NCBI GenBank assembly: GCA_963643225.1
Contig: CAVIIX010000006.1
Coordinates: 56,862-120,861, forward strand
Length of the DNA: 64,000 nt
Direction: 5' to 3'
Source of the DNA: UBA1258 sp963643225
Lineage (GTDB): Bacteria > Bacillota > Clostridia > Lachnospirales > Lachnospiraceae
Shown here: in pieces, positions 49,698 to 59,003 of the stretch
How the letters are laid out: the number at the start of each line of letters is the position of its first letter
Numbering within the stretch: the stretch's first letter is position 1
Made by a program: the position numbers and the translations under genes
Notes under the pieces: generated by a model
What the model was told of the DNA's origin: nothing
Seen by the model: the letters and a program-made list of their open reading frames with translations, nothing else
The model's database searches: none

Positions 49698-50666
49698 ATG
49701 AAAAGAAAAACAGAGCAGGAAAAGATGGACGCTAAGCGTGAAAAAGAATATTACAGGAGTCATAAAAGAATTTACAGACTCACACCCGGCGATATTGTTT
49801 TTAACATTATCAACTATGGCTTCTTTGGACTGTTCACACTTATTTGTGCCTTTCCTTTTTACTACATTTTTATCAATACAATTTCAGATAACGACCTTGT
49901 AAGAAAAGGTCTGATTAACTTTATTCCAAAGGGCTTTACAATTTCCAACTATTTATCCTTAAGAAGTGTTTCGGATTTGGGACAGTCCTTCCTTGTAACC
50001 CTTGCCCGTACGATTTTAGGAACGATAGTACTGGTTGTGGCAAGCGGCTTTTGCGGATATTTAGTGACAAAGCAGGAAATGTGGGGCAGAAAATTCTTTT
50101 ACAGATTTTTGGTTATTACAATGTATTTCAATGCAGGTATTATTCCATGGTATTTGAATATGTCAATGCTTGGTTTAACCAACAACTTCTGGGCTTACAT
50201 TATTCCGGGCATTGTATCACCATATAACATTATTCTTGTAAAAACCTACATTGAATCGATTCCTTCAGAACTTGAGGAAAGTGCCTTTATGGACGGAGCG
50301 TCTTATATGACAATATTTTGGAAGATAATATGGCCATTATCAAAGCCTATTCTTTCAACAATTGCCATTTTCAGTGCGGTAGGACACTGGAATTCCTTTA
50401 CGGATTCCTTAATCCTTATGCAAAATGCTCCTCAGTATTTTACTTTACAGCACAGACTTTATAATTATTTAAATGCAACTTCAAATATTGCAATGCTTAT
50501 GAATTCAGCCACCACAACGGTTGACGGAGTATTACAGAATCAGCTTAACATGAAGGTTATCAAATACACCATTTCAATGGTTTCTGTAATTCCTATTTTG
50601 TGTGTTTATCCCTTCATGCAGAGATATTTTGAAAAGGGTATTATGTTAGGCGCAGTAAAAGGTTAA
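49698..50666 (+). CDS. LplC/YtcP-type carbohydrate ABC permease
   Basis: The 322-residue protein has six membrane segments, the G-F-T-I-S-N-Y-L-S-L region and the E-E-S-A-F-M-D-G-A-S-Y-M-T-I ATPase-contact loop near 195, as in the LplC group. The C-terminal E-K-G-I-M-L-G-A-V-K-G ending is characteristic. It follows the first permease by 15 bases with an AAGGAG site. Confidence 0.92.
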   Translation: MKRKTEQEKMDAKREKEYYRSHKRIYRLTPGDIVFNIINYGFFGLFTLICAFPFYYIFINTISDNDLVRKGLINFIPKGFTISNYLSLRSVSDLGQSFLVTLARTILGTIVLVVASGFCGYLVTKQEMWGRKFFYRFLVITMYFNAGIIPWYLNMSMLGLTNNFWAYIIPGIVSPYNIILVKTYIESIPSELEESAFMDGASYMTIFWKIIWPLSKPILSTIAIFSAVGHWNSFTDSLILMQNAPQYFTLQHRLYNYLNATSNIAMLMNSATTTVDGVLQNQLNMKVIKYTISMVSVIPILCVYPFMQRYFEKGIMLGAVKG

Positions 50667-50704
50667 TTTTTATATTCATTATAAAAATAAATAGGAGGAT
50701 AATT

Positions 50705-52390
50705 ATGAAAGGAAAGAAAATTTTAGCAATTATTTTAAGTCTCACAATGGTAATTGCCATGTTTGCAGGCTGCGGCACAGGATCAGGCTCTAAGGATGTT
50801 ATCACCCTTACCTGCTACACACAGCTTGCCAACACATCCGGTGAACAGACCGGCTGGTTTGCTCAGTTACTTGAAGAAAAATTCAACGTTAAGCTTATTA
50901 TCGTATCAGAACAGGACGGTACTTTTGAGACACGTATGGAAGAAGGAGACTTAGGCGACCTTGTTATCTGGGGTGATGACGGTGATAATTATTTAAATGC
51001 CATTAAGGCAGGTTTATTACTTGACTGGGAAGAAGATGATTTGCTTGCTGATTATGGTTCTTATATTCAGGAGAACATGCATGATGCCCTGGAAAAGAAT
51101 CGTTCCATTTCTCCTGACGGTAAGGTGTACGGCTTTGGTCATTCCGTTGCAACCTCATCTAAAGACCACCAGGACTTTATGTATTCCTGGGATTTAAGAT
51201 GGGATTTATATCAGGAATTAGGATGTCCTACAATTAAAGACTTAGATGATTATTATGATATGCTTGTTGAAATGAAGAAGCTTTGCCCTACAGATGATAA
51301 CGGCAACGAAACCTATGCATTCTCAATCTGGCCTGATTGGGACGGCAACATGGTAATGTATGTTAAGTCAATGGTAACAGCTTATTACGGCTATGATGAA
51401 TTCTGTCTTGGTAACCTTGACGCTGTAACAGGTAAATTCTACGGCTGCCTTGATGACGATTCACCCTACATTGAAATGCTTGCTTTCTTTAACAAGCTTT
51501 ACAGAGGCGGATTGTTAGATCCTAACTCTATGACTCAGGATTATACTCTTATGTCAGAAAAGCTTGCTTCCGGTGGTGTCTTTGCATCTATCTTTAACTA
51601 TGCAGGCGGAGACGGCTACAATACGGAAGAGCATATTGCAGCCAATAAGCTTATGACAGCAGTTGCGCCTGAAGATGCCAATCCTATCGTATATGGCTTA
51701 AGCACACTGGGCGGCAACAGAGTATGGTCAATCGGTGCCAACACTCAGTATCCCGAACTTTGTATGGAAATCATCAACTGGATGTGTACTCCCGAAGGCA
51801 GAATGGAATCAGAATATGGTCCTAAAGGCTTAATCTGGGATTATGATGAAAACGGCAACACCTACTTTACAGATTACGGTAAGAAGGTTAGAAACGATTC
51901 TTCCATCGATATGTCTGCAGAATCTGATTATTCAGGTACCTGGACAGACGGCAGACAGGCCATCAATAATATCACCTGGGCTGCTGATGCCAAGAACCCT
52001 GATTCAAACAACGAAACCTACAACTGGAAATACTGGGCATCTAACCTTAGCTCAGTCAGAAATGATGCTGAACAGGCTTGGAGAGACTGGACCGGCTGCT
52101 TATCAGTTAATCAGTACATGGAAAGCAGAGGAAAATATTCCGTAATGCCTGAGACCACTTATTCTTCAGGCTCCAGATCCGATGAATTGGAGCTTACCTG
52201 GAACAACGTTACAAACTGTATAGTTAACGGCTCGTGGAATGCAATTTATGCTGAATCTGAAGGTGAATTCCAGTATTATATTAAGACAATGCAGTCAGAT
52301 GCTAAAAGATACGGCTATGACGACTGTATCGATTGGAGCCTTGAGGAAGCAGAAAAGAAATATGCTTTAATCTCTGCCTTATCAAACTAA
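50705..52390 (+). CDS. LplA/YtcQ-type extracellular sugar-binding lipoprotein
   Basis: The 561-residue lipoprotein has lipobox Cys 23 (M-F-A-G-C) and a large family 1-type solute-binding domain rich in aromatic residues. Examples are M-Y-S-W-D-L-R-W-D-L-Y and W-P-D-W-D-G-N-M-V-M-Y, and a W-K-Y-W-A-S segment near 440. Size and gene order (permease, permease, binding protein) match Lpl/Ytc importers for complex oligosaccharides. It is the last gene of the operon that probably starts with the surface protein at 46022. No obvious terminator follows before the secG promoter. Confidence 0.9.
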   Translation: MKGKKILAIILSLTMVIAMFAGCGTGSGSKDVITLTCYTQLANTSGEQTGWFAQLLEEKFNVKLIIVSEQDGTFETRMEEGDLGDLVIWGDDGDNYLNAIKAGLLLDWEEDDLLADYGSYIQENMHDALEKNRSISPDGKVYGFGHSVATSSKDHQDFMYSWDLRWDLYQELGCPTIKDLDDYYDMLVEMKKLCPTDDNGNETYAFSIWPDWDGNMVMYVKSMVTAYYGYDEFCLGNLDAVTGKFYGCLDDDSPYIEMLAFFNKLYRGGLLDPNSMTQDYTLMSEKLASGGVFASIFNYAGGDGYNTEEHIAANKLMTAVAPEDANPIVYGLSTLGGNRVWSIGANTQYPELCMEIINWMCTPEGRMESEYGPKGLIWDYDENGNTYFTDYGKKVRNDSSIDMSAESDYSGTWTDGRQAINNITWAADAKNPDSNNETYNWKYWASNLSSVRNDAEQAWRDWTGCLSVNQYMESRGKYSVMPETTYSSGSRSDELELTWNNVTNCIVNGSWNAIYAESEGEFQYYIKTMQSDAKRYGYDDCIDWSLEEAEKKYALISALSN

Positions 52391-52422
52391 TTAATAAATA
52401 AACATAAGTGTTAAAAAACTGC

Positions 52423-52451
52423 TTGAAAAAGCTAAATAAGTATGATACCAT
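52423..52451 (+). promoter_or_regulatory. Promoter of the secG-rnr region
   Basis: TTGAAA and TACCAT are separated by 17 bases, 33 bp before the secG start codon. Confidence 0.62.
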
Positions 52452-52483
52452 AACTAATGCTTGCATTAGGAGGACACAAAACA

Positions 52484-52723
52484 ATGGGCGTTTTAAGAAT
52501 TATTTTGACAATTTTATTCATAGTGGTTTCTATAGCACTTTTAATCGTAGTATTAATGCAGGAGGGTAAGTCTGCAGGCCTTGGAGCAATTTCAGGCGCG
52601 GCTGAAACCTACTGGGGCAAGGCAAAGGGCAAGAGCATGGAAGGCTTTTTACTTAAATTTACAAAGGGTCTTGCTATTGCATTCATGGTACTTGCCGCAG
52701 TGCTTAATATTAATAAGTTTTAA
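52484..52723 (+). CDS. secG: Preprotein translocase subunit SecG
   Basis: The 79-residue protein has two hydrophobic helices (about 3-25 and 57-77) around the conserved V-V-L-M-Q-E-G-K-S-A-G-L-G-A-I-S-G motif. It supports SecYE during protein export. The start is ATG 52484, 10 bases after AGGAGG; the frame's earlier ATG at 52457 would put the binding site inside the gene. Position before rnr and smpB is the usual firmicute order. Confidence 0.93.
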   Translation: MGVLRIILTILFIVVSIALLIVVLMQEGKSAGLGAISGAAETYWGKAKGKSMEGFLLKFTKGLAIAFMVLAAVLNINKF

Positions 52724-52752
52724 TTATTAAAAGGATTAAAATGATTAAAATC

Positions 52753-52787
52753 GAAGCCACTCGATTATTCGAGAGGCTTCTTTTTTT
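52753..52787 (+). terminator. Terminator between secG and rnr
   Basis: GAAGCC-A-CTCG pairs with CGAG-A-GGCTTC around an ATTATT loop and is followed by seven T. It ends 12 bases before the rnr ATG, so it may act as an attenuator in front of rnr. Confidence 0.88.
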
Positions 52788-52798
52788 AGGGAAAATAC

Positions 52799-55024
52799 AT
52801 GGCAGAAAAGATTAAAGATAAAAGAAAAAAATTAATATTAGAGCTTTTTAATGATGAACTTTATTCTCCTATGAAGCGTAAAGAACTTGCAATGTTTATG
52901 CAGGTTTCAGAAAACATGCGTGGAGACTTTGATTCTTTAATAGATGAAATGCTTAACGAAGGCTTGATTGAACAGACTAAGCGTGGAAAGCTTGTAATAA
53001 AGTGTAAGGGTGAAAATAAAGAAATCAACAAAACAGAAAAGCTTAAGGGCGTCAATGAACCTACTTACATCGGTACCTATATCGGTAATGCAAAGGGCTT
53101 TGGCTTTGTGGAAGTAGAAGGCTTATCGGAGGATTTCTATATTCCTGAAGGCATGTCTTTAAATGCCTGCCATAAAGACCTTGTTGAAGTAGCCATTTTA
53201 CATGGCGGCAGGAAGAGTGGTTCAAGAACGGAAGCAAAAATAATAAGAATAGTTGAACGTAGTAAAGATGTGATTGTAGGTACTTATGAAGCCTCTAAAA
53301 ATTTTGGCTTTGTGGTAACTGACAATGCTAAATTTTCTACTGACATTTTTATAGCAAAAGAAAATTCTAAAGGCGCAGTTACAGGCCATAAGGTAGTAGT
53401 TGATATTATAGATTACGGTGACAATACTCATAAGCCTGAAGGCAAAATCGTTGAAATTTTAGGACATGCAAATGACCCTGGGGTTGATATATTATCTATT
53501 GCTTTAGCCTTTGGCATTAATACGGAATTTCCTGAAAAGGTATTGAATCAGGCAGAGTCAATGAATAAGCCTTTGATTGAAGGTGATTTCTACGGACGCA
53601 CCGATTTAAGAAACACGTTAATGGTGACAATTGACGGAGAGGATGCGAAGGATTTAGACGATGCTGTTTCTTTGGCTGTAGAAGGCGATAAATATGTATT
53701 AGGAGTACACATAGCGGATGTAAGTAATTATGTGCAGGAAAATTCTGCCCTTGACAGAGAAGCTCTTAAACGAGGCACAAGCGTCTATCTTGCAGACAGG
53801 GTTATTCCTATGCTGCCTCATGCTTTATCAAACGGAATTTGTTCTTTAAATCAGGGAGAAGACAGACTGGCCTTAAGCTGTATTATGAAAATAGATAATA
53901 CAGGAAGAGTGGTTGATATAGATATATGCGAATCGGTTGTAAATATCAATCACAGAATGAGCTATACGGAAGTTAAAAGGATTATTGAAGATAAGGATGA
54001 AGAATTAATTAATGTCTACCCAGATGTTGCACCAATGCTTTTGAAAATGCAGGAATTATCTTTAATTTTAAGGGAAAAGCGCCATAAGAGGGGCGCAATA
54101 GACTTTGATTTTCCTGAAACAAAGCTTATATTAAACGAAAAGGGTGAGCCTGTAGAAATTAAACCATATGAAAGAAATGAGGCTACAAAATTAATAGAAA
54201 GCTTTATGCTTGCTGCCAATGAAACGGTTGCAGAGCATTATTACTGGAAGGAAATTCCTTTTCTTTACCGTATTCATGAAAAGCCGGATGAAGAAAAGAT
54301 AAACAGACTCCGCACCTTCATTAAAAATTTCGACTTAAACATTAAGACAAATGGTGACGATATACATCCAAAGGAATTTCAGAAGCTTTTAACTAAAATT
54401 GAAGGCACAAAAGAGGAGCCTTTGATTTCAAGGCTAACACTTCGTTCAATGCAGCAGGCAAAATATTCTCCTGAATGTGAAGGACACTTTGGACTGGCCT
54501 GTGAATATTACTGTCACTTTACGTCCCCCATCAGAAGGTATCCTGATTTACAGATACACAGGATTATAAAGGATGATTTAAGAAACAGACTTGAAGAAAG
54601 AAAGCTTAAACACTATGAAGAAATTCTTCCCTCGGTTGCAATGTCAACCTCAAAGTCTGAACGTAAAGCCGATGAAACCGAGCGTGAAACCGTTAAATTA
54701 AAAAAGGCTCAGTTTATGCAGGCCCACATTAATGAGATTTTTGAGGGGGTTATAAGCGGTGTCACAAACTGGGGCATTTACGTGGAGCTTGAAAACACCT
54801 GTGAAGGGCTTGTGCATGTGTCAAGCTTAAAGGGCTTTTATTGTTTTGATGAGGCTAATTACGAGCTTGTGGGTGAAGATACAGGCATTACCTACCGATT
54901 GGGAGAAAAGGTTAAGGTAATGGTAAAGGACGTTGATTTATCCTTGCGCACTATTGATTTTATAATTGCTGATTTTGACTTAGATGATGCAATTCATGAT
55001 TTTTATAAAAAGGGCAGAAGATAG
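52799..55024 (+). CDS. rnr: Ribonuclease R
   Basis: The 741-residue 3'-5' exoribonuclease has an N-terminal winged helix (about 1-65), two cold-shock-like domains (Y-I-G-N-A-K-G-F-G-F-V near 95; S-K-N-F-G-F-V near 163), and the RNB catalytic centre T-I-D-G-E-D-A-K-D-L-D-D-A-V near 280 with the metal-binding Asp residues. A C-terminal S1 domain (about 645-725, G-V-I-S-G-V-T-N-W-G-I-Y) ends in F-Y-K-K-G-R-R. It degrades structured RNA and, with the following smpB and ssrA, removes mRNA from stalled ribosomes. Confidence 0.96.
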   Translation: MAEKIKDKRKKLILELFNDELYSPMKRKELAMFMQVSENMRGDFDSLIDEMLNEGLIEQTKRGKLVIKCKGENKEINKTEKLKGVNEPTYIGTYIGNAKGFGFVEVEGLSEDFYIPEGMSLNACHKDLVEVAILHGGRKSGSRTEAKIIRIVERSKDVIVGTYEASKNFGFVVTDNAKFSTDIFIAKENSKGAVTGHKVVVDIIDYGDNTHKPEGKIVEILGHANDPGVDILSIALAFGINTEFPEKVLNQAESMNKPLIEGDFYGRTDLRNTLMVTIDGEDAKDLDDAVSLAVEGDKYVLGVHIADVSNYVQENSALDREALKRGTSVYLADRVIPMLPHALSNGICSLNQGEDRLALSCIMKIDNTGRVVDIDICESVVNINHRMSYTEVKRIIEDKDEELINVYPDVAPMLLKMQELSLILREKRHKRGAIDFDFPETKLILNEKGEPVEIKPYERNEATKLIESFMLAANETVAEHYYWKEIPFLYRIHEKPDEEKINRLRTFIKNFDLNIKTNGDDIHPKEFQKLLTKIEGTKEEPLISRLTLRSMQQAKYSPECEGHFGLACEYYCHFTSPIRRYPDLQIHRIIKDDLRNRLEERKLKHYEEILPSVAMSTSKSERKADETERETVKLKKAQFMQAHINEIFEGVISGVTNWGIYVELENTCEGLVHVSSLKGFYCFDEANYELVGEDTGITYRLGEKVKVMVKDVDLSLRTIDFIIADFDLDDAIHDFYKKGRR

Positions 55025-55102
55025 TTAATATTTTTATATTTATTTTATTTACAGAAATTTTTATTTGAAATAAAATGTTTATGTTGAAAAGAGGTGAGAT
55101 GA

Positions 55103-55570
55103 GTGGCTAAGGCAGAGCCTAGGAAGCTTGTATGCAACAATAAAAAGGCATATCATGATTATTTTGTTGAAGAAAAGTACGAAGCAGGCATTGAACTTGC
55201 AGGCACTGAGGTTAAGTCACTTCGTCTCGGGAAATGCTCTATTAAGGAAGCCTTTATAAGAATAGACAAAGGCGAGGTGTATGCCTACGGCATGCACATT
55301 ACTCCTTATGAAATGGGTAACATTTTTAATAAGGACCCATTAAGACCCAAGAAGCTTTTGCTTCACAAAGAAGAGATAAGAAAATTAGTTGGTAAAATTA
55401 CTGAAAAGGGCTACACCTTGGTGCCCTTGGAGGTTTATTTTAATAACGGCAGAGCCAAGCTTGAATTTGGGCTTTGCAAAGGTAAAAAACTTTATGATAA
55501 GCGAGAGGACCTTGCGAAGAAGGATTTACGCAGAGAAATCGAGCGAGAATTTAAAGTAAAAAACTTATAA
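55103..55570 (+). CDS. smpB: SsrA-binding protein SmpB
   Basis: The 155-residue protein shows N-K-K-A-Y-H-D-Y-F-V near the start, G-I-E-L-A-G-T-E-V-K-S-L-R, H-I-T-P-Y-E-M-G-N and the basic K-L-Y-D-K-R-E-D-L-A-K-K-D tail. It delivers tmRNA to stalled ribosomes. The start is GTG with AGAGGTGAG upstream. The ssrA gene begins three bases after its stop. Confidence 0.96.
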   Translation: MAKAEPRKLVCNNKKAYHDYFVEEKYEAGIELAGTEVKSLRLGKCSIKEAFIRIDKGEVYAYGMHITPYEMGNIFNKDPLRPKKLLLHKEEIRKLVGKITEKGYTLVPLEVYFNNGRAKLEFGLCKGKKLYDKREDLAKKDLRREIEREFKVKNL

Positions 55571-55573
55571 CCC

Positions 55574-55911
55574 GGGGCAGTCAAGGTTTCGACGGGGGAT
55601 ATGCAGCTTAAGAAGCGAGTCGCATGGCGATGCGTTAAATGGCCAAATTAAAATTAAACGCTAACGAAAATTTAGCATACGCTGCCTAATGGCAGTAGTC
55701 GGCTCTAGTGCACCTACGCATTAGAATTCCGGCTTCGACTACGTAGGAAACGACGCAGGCAAAGCTTTGAGCCTGCGGGCGTATTATGAAGCTACTTAAA
55801 CCGGTAGGGTGTTTGCTCCCGCCCGGCAGAGGGAATGTAAAATAACAAACTACACTCGTAGAAGGGAAGGGAATTATCCTTCGGACACGGGTTCGACTCC
55901 CGTCTGCTCCA
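55574..55911 (+). ncRNA. ssrA: Transfer-messenger RNA (tmRNA)
   Basis: The 5' end (GGGGCAGTCAAGGTTTCGAC) pairs as an acceptor stem with the 3' end CTGCTCC, and CCA is encoded at 55909-55911. The T-arm ACGGGTTCGACTCCCGT is clear. The tag frame begins with the resume codon GCC at 55642 and encodes AKLKLNANENLAYAA before TAA at 55687-55689. Several pseudoknot-forming segments follow. Length is 338 nt, one-piece type. Confidence 0.96.
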
Positions 55912-55959
55912 TACAAAAAAAGACAGGCATAGCCTGTCTTTTTTTGTATGGAGCAGACG
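55901..55959. terminator. 59-nt perfect hairpin: ssrA terminator extended into the tmRNA 3' end
   Basis: The core AGACAGGC-ATA-GCCTGTCT with A and T runs is a bidirectional terminator. The arms stay perfectly paired outward for 28 bp, so 55932-55959 is the exact reverse complement of 55901-55928, including the last 11 bases of tmRNA (CGTCTGCTCCA). Confidence 0.92.
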
Positions 55960-55993
55960 TAGTGTGTTATACTCTTATTAATCGGAGGCGCTT

Positions 55994-57142
55994 ATGACAG
56001 AAAAATTATATGATTTTAATGCTTATGATAAAGAATTCAAGGCTACCGTTACTTCCTGTGAAAGAGTTACGGAGGGCTTTTTAATTACACTTGATAAAAC
56101 GTTGTTTTTCCCTGAAGAGGGAGGTCAGTCATGCGATAGGGGGGTTATCAATAAAGAGCAGGTTAAGCATGTAAGCATCAAAAGGGATGAAATATATCAT
56201 CTGCTTGACAGAGCTTTTAACGTTGGTGAAGCTGTTATTGGAATTATTGACTTTGAGCATCGCTTTTTAAACATGCAGATGCATTCAGGAGAGCATATTT
56301 TTTCGGGTCTTGTATATAAAAAATACGGGTTTAAAAATGTTGGTTTTCATTTAAGCGATAATTCAGCAACCTTTGATTATGACGGTAAATTTTCTTTTGA
56401 AGCTGCATTGACATTAGAAAAAGAAGTAAACGAAGCAATAATCAAAAACATACCGGTTAAGACCTATTTTCCAAGCGAAGATGAACTTGAAAAATTAGAT
56501 TACAGATCAAAAGCTTGCATAAAGGGAAAGGTAAGAATAGTAGAAATTAAGGGCTATGATTTATGCGCCTGCTGTGCACCGCATGTTAAGAGTACAGGGG
56601 AAATTGGCTTTTTTAAGATAACAGGCTTTGAAAATTATAAAGCCGGTGTCAGAATTAATTATTTATGCGGCTTCAGAGCTCTTAAGGACTATAATCTTAA
56701 AATCAATTCGCTTAATAAAATTTCTCAAATTTTATCTTGTAAGTCAGGAATCGAGGAGGCGGCGGTTAGTGCTCTTGACGAAACGGTTAAAAAGCTTAAA
56801 TTTAAAATTGTTGAATTAAACAAACGGCTTGTAAAAGAAAGCGTTGAAAGGTCATTAAACGATAAAGAAAACGGAATTGTTTTTCTTTTGCCTGAATATA
56901 CTGAAAACATAAAATATGCAATGGAAATTTTAAAGAAGCATTATAAAGGCATCTCAATTGTGTGCGCAGGAGATGACAAATCAGGCTATAAATTCTTAAT
57001 AGAATCAGATATAATAGACTTATCTGATATAAATAATCGTTTAAAAGATGAATTAAACGCTAAAGGTGGCGGAAGAAGGGACTCAATTCAGGGAAATGTT
57101 ATTGCTACTAAAGAAGATATAATTAAATTGCTGAATTTATAA
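55994..57142 (+). CDS. AlaX-type alanyl-tRNA editing protein with C-terminal DHHA1-like domain
   Basis: The 382-residue protein resembles the editing half of alanyl-tRNA synthetase. It has F-F-P-E-E-G-G-Q-S-C-D-R-G near 38-50, the zinc ligands in M-H-S-G-E-H-I-F (His 97, His 101) and in C-A-C-C-A-P-H, then a coiled coil and a C-terminal domain ending G-G-G-R-R-D-S-I-Q-G like DHHA1. It should hydrolyse mischarged Ser- or Gly-tRNA(Ala) in trans. It has a GGAGG site and is alone between the ssrA hairpin and the chemoreceptor. Confidence 0.9.
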   Translation: MTEKLYDFNAYDKEFKATVTSCERVTEGFLITLDKTLFFPEEGGQSCDRGVINKEQVKHVSIKRDEIYHLLDRAFNVGEAVIGIIDFEHRFLNMQMHSGEHIFSGLVYKKYGFKNVGFHLSDNSATFDYDGKFSFEAALTLEKEVNEAIIKNIPVKTYFPSEDELEKLDYRSKACIKGKVRIVEIKGYDLCACCAPHVKSTGEIGFFKITGFENYKAGVRINYLCGFRALKDYNLKINSLNKISQILSCKSGIEEAAVSALDETVKKLKFKIVELNKRLVKESVERSLNDKENGIVFLLPEYTENIKYAMEILKKHYKGISIVCAGDDKSGYKFLIESDIIDLSDINNRLKDELNAKGGGRRDSIQGNVIATKEDIIKLLNL

Positions 57143-57233
57143 TCCCTTGTTAATACAAATTGTGCTACAATATTCAACGGTGAACAATGTTAACACCAAG
57201 CCCAATTTTGTCTTCAAAGGTGGAGGAAAAACA

Positions 57234-58949
57234 ATGGAGAAAACTAACGTAAAGGATGGAAAAATTTCACTTATTAAATCCATCAAATTTAAGGTTATGC
57301 TTGTGGCATTTGTTGCAGTTATCGCAACCTTCTTTATCCTGGAAATTATGCTTTTGTCTAACACAAGGACCACAATGAAAGAAACAAACGGTAACTACTT
57401 ACTTGATATGGCAGAGCTTACATGCCAGATGTTTGACAATAATTGTGCTAATCTTGGCGATTATGCCATGACCTATGAAGGGCTTGACTCAGTATTTAAC
57501 GGTGTTGGACTTGAAGGCATTGAATCAAGCTATGCATACGTTGTGGATACAGAAGGAACAATGCTTTACCATCCCACTCAGGAAAAGGTTGGCAATCCTG
57601 TATCAAATGACTGTGTAAAGGGTGTTGTTGCAAATATTGCAGCAGGAAAAGCAAAGGCAGGGGATGCGGAATTCGTTGTTTATACTTATAACGGCGCTGA
57701 AAAATATGCCGCCTATAAGATTGCAAACAATATGTGCGTTGTAGTTGTGACAGCAGATGAAACTGATGTTATGGCCACAATGACTGCTTTAAGGAAATTT
57801 GCCTCAGTTGTAGGCTTTATTATTTTAGCATTAACCGCTGTTTCTGCTTTCTTTGTTGCTTCCATGATTGCAAAGCCTATTGTTGATGTTACAGGTATTA
57901 TAGAGAAAACGGGTGATCTTGATTTTAGTGAAGATTCATCTCTTGAAAAGCTTTCTGCACGTAAAGACGAAACCGGTGCAATGGCCAGAGCCGTTGCGGG
58001 CATGCAGGGTAAGATGGCTGAAATTATCAATACTTTAAAGAATCAGGGCGAGACCTTAAAGACTGCATCTTTAGAATTAAACAATTCAGCCAATGAAACA
58101 GCTACAACAGTTGAGCAGGTAGAAAAGGCAGTTTCCGAAATCGCTGACGGAGCAAATTCACAGGCAGAAGAAACTCAGAAGGCTACCGAATCCGTTATCT
58201 TAATGGGCAACATGGTAGAGGAAACCAACGCAGAGGTTGAAAAATTATCTGAAACAGCCAAGGTTATGAAGCAGTCCGGAGATTTTGCTACCGCTACACT
58301 TGAAGAACTTGAACAGATTAATATTAAGGCTAAAGAATCTATTGATATTATCTATGAACAGACTAATACCACAAACTCTTCAGCCAATAAGATTAGAGAG
58401 GCTACGGCTTTAATTACTTCTATTGCAGAAGAAACAAACCTTTTATCCTTAAATGCTTCCATCGAAGCAGCCCGTGCCGGCGAACAGGGAAGAGGCTTTG
58501 CAGTTGTAGCATCTCAGATTTCAAAGCTTGCAGAACAGTCCAATGAATCTGCACGTCAGATTGAAGGAATTATCGATTCCTTAATTGCAGATTCCGAAAA
58601 GTCCGTTGAAACAATGGATGAAGTACAGAAGATTATGCAGACTCAGTCAGAAAAGGTTGAACAGACTGTTGAAATGTTCAGCCAGGTTAAGGAAGGTATT
58701 GACACATCTATCGTGGGCGTTGCAAATATTGCCGACAAGACAAAGAAGCTTGACGATGCCAGAGTAACGGTTGTTGATGTAGTACAGAACCTTACTGCCA
58801 TCGCTGAAGAAAATGCAGCAAGCACACAGGAAACAAGCGCTTCCGTTACGGAGGTTACAAGTATTGTTTACAATATTTCAGAAAATGCGAACAGACTTGA
58901 TGCTGTTGCAAATGAGCTGCAGGAAAATGTAAATCTCTTCATCGTTTAG
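57234..58949 (+). CDS. Methyl-accepting chemotaxis protein
   Basis: The 571-residue receptor has TM1 at about 19-40 and an extracellular single-Cache-like sensor with Y-V-V-D-T-E-G-T-M-L-Y-H-P-T, typical of small-molecule binding. TM2 is near 190-212, followed by a HAMP domain (I-A-K-P-I-V-D-V-T) and a long coiled coil. The signalling tip has E-E-T-N-L-L-S-L-N-A-S-I-E-A-A-R-A-G-E-Q-G-R-G-F. The start is ATG 57234 after GGTGGAGG. It implies a chemotaxis system elsewhere; no che genes are in the window. Confidence 0.94.
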   Translation: MEKTNVKDGKISLIKSIKFKVMLVAFVAVIATFFILEIMLLSNTRTTMKETNGNYLLDMAELTCQMFDNNCANLGDYAMTYEGLDSVFNGVGLEGIESSYAYVVDTEGTMLYHPTQEKVGNPVSNDCVKGVVANIAAGKAKAGDAEFVVYTYNGAEKYAAYKIANNMCVVVVTADETDVMATMTALRKFASVVGFIILALTAVSAFFVASMIAKPIVDVTGIIEKTGDLDFSEDSSLEKLSARKDETGAMARAVAGMQGKMAEIINTLKNQGETLKTASLELNNSANETATTVEQVEKAVSEIADGANSQAEETQKATESVILMGNMVEETNAEVEKLSETAKVMKQSGDFATATLEELEQINIKAKESIDIIYEQTNTTNSSANKIREATALITSIAEETNLLSLNASIEAARAGEQGRGFAVVASQISKLAEQSNESARQIEGIIDSLIADSEKSVETMDEVQKIMQTQSEKVEQTVEMFSQVKEGIDTSIVGVANIADKTKKLDDARVTVVDVVQNLTAIAEENAASTQETSASVTEVTSIVYNISENANRLDAVANELQENVNLFIV

Positions 58950-58966
58950 CGAAGGACAAAAATTTA

Positions 58967-58999
58967 ATCCCCGGTTCGTTTATGAACCGGGGGTTTTTT
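58967..58999 (+). terminator. Terminator after the chemoreceptor gene
   Basis: CCCCGGTTC and GAACCGGGG form a 9-bp stem with loop GTTTAT, followed by six or seven T. Confidence 0.94.
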
Positions 59000-59003
59000 A
59001 ACC

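Noticed and set aside
55690..55916. Frames of about 60-75 codons overlapping ssrA
   Set aside because: They lie within the tmRNA gene, whose ends, T-arm and tag frame are unambiguous.
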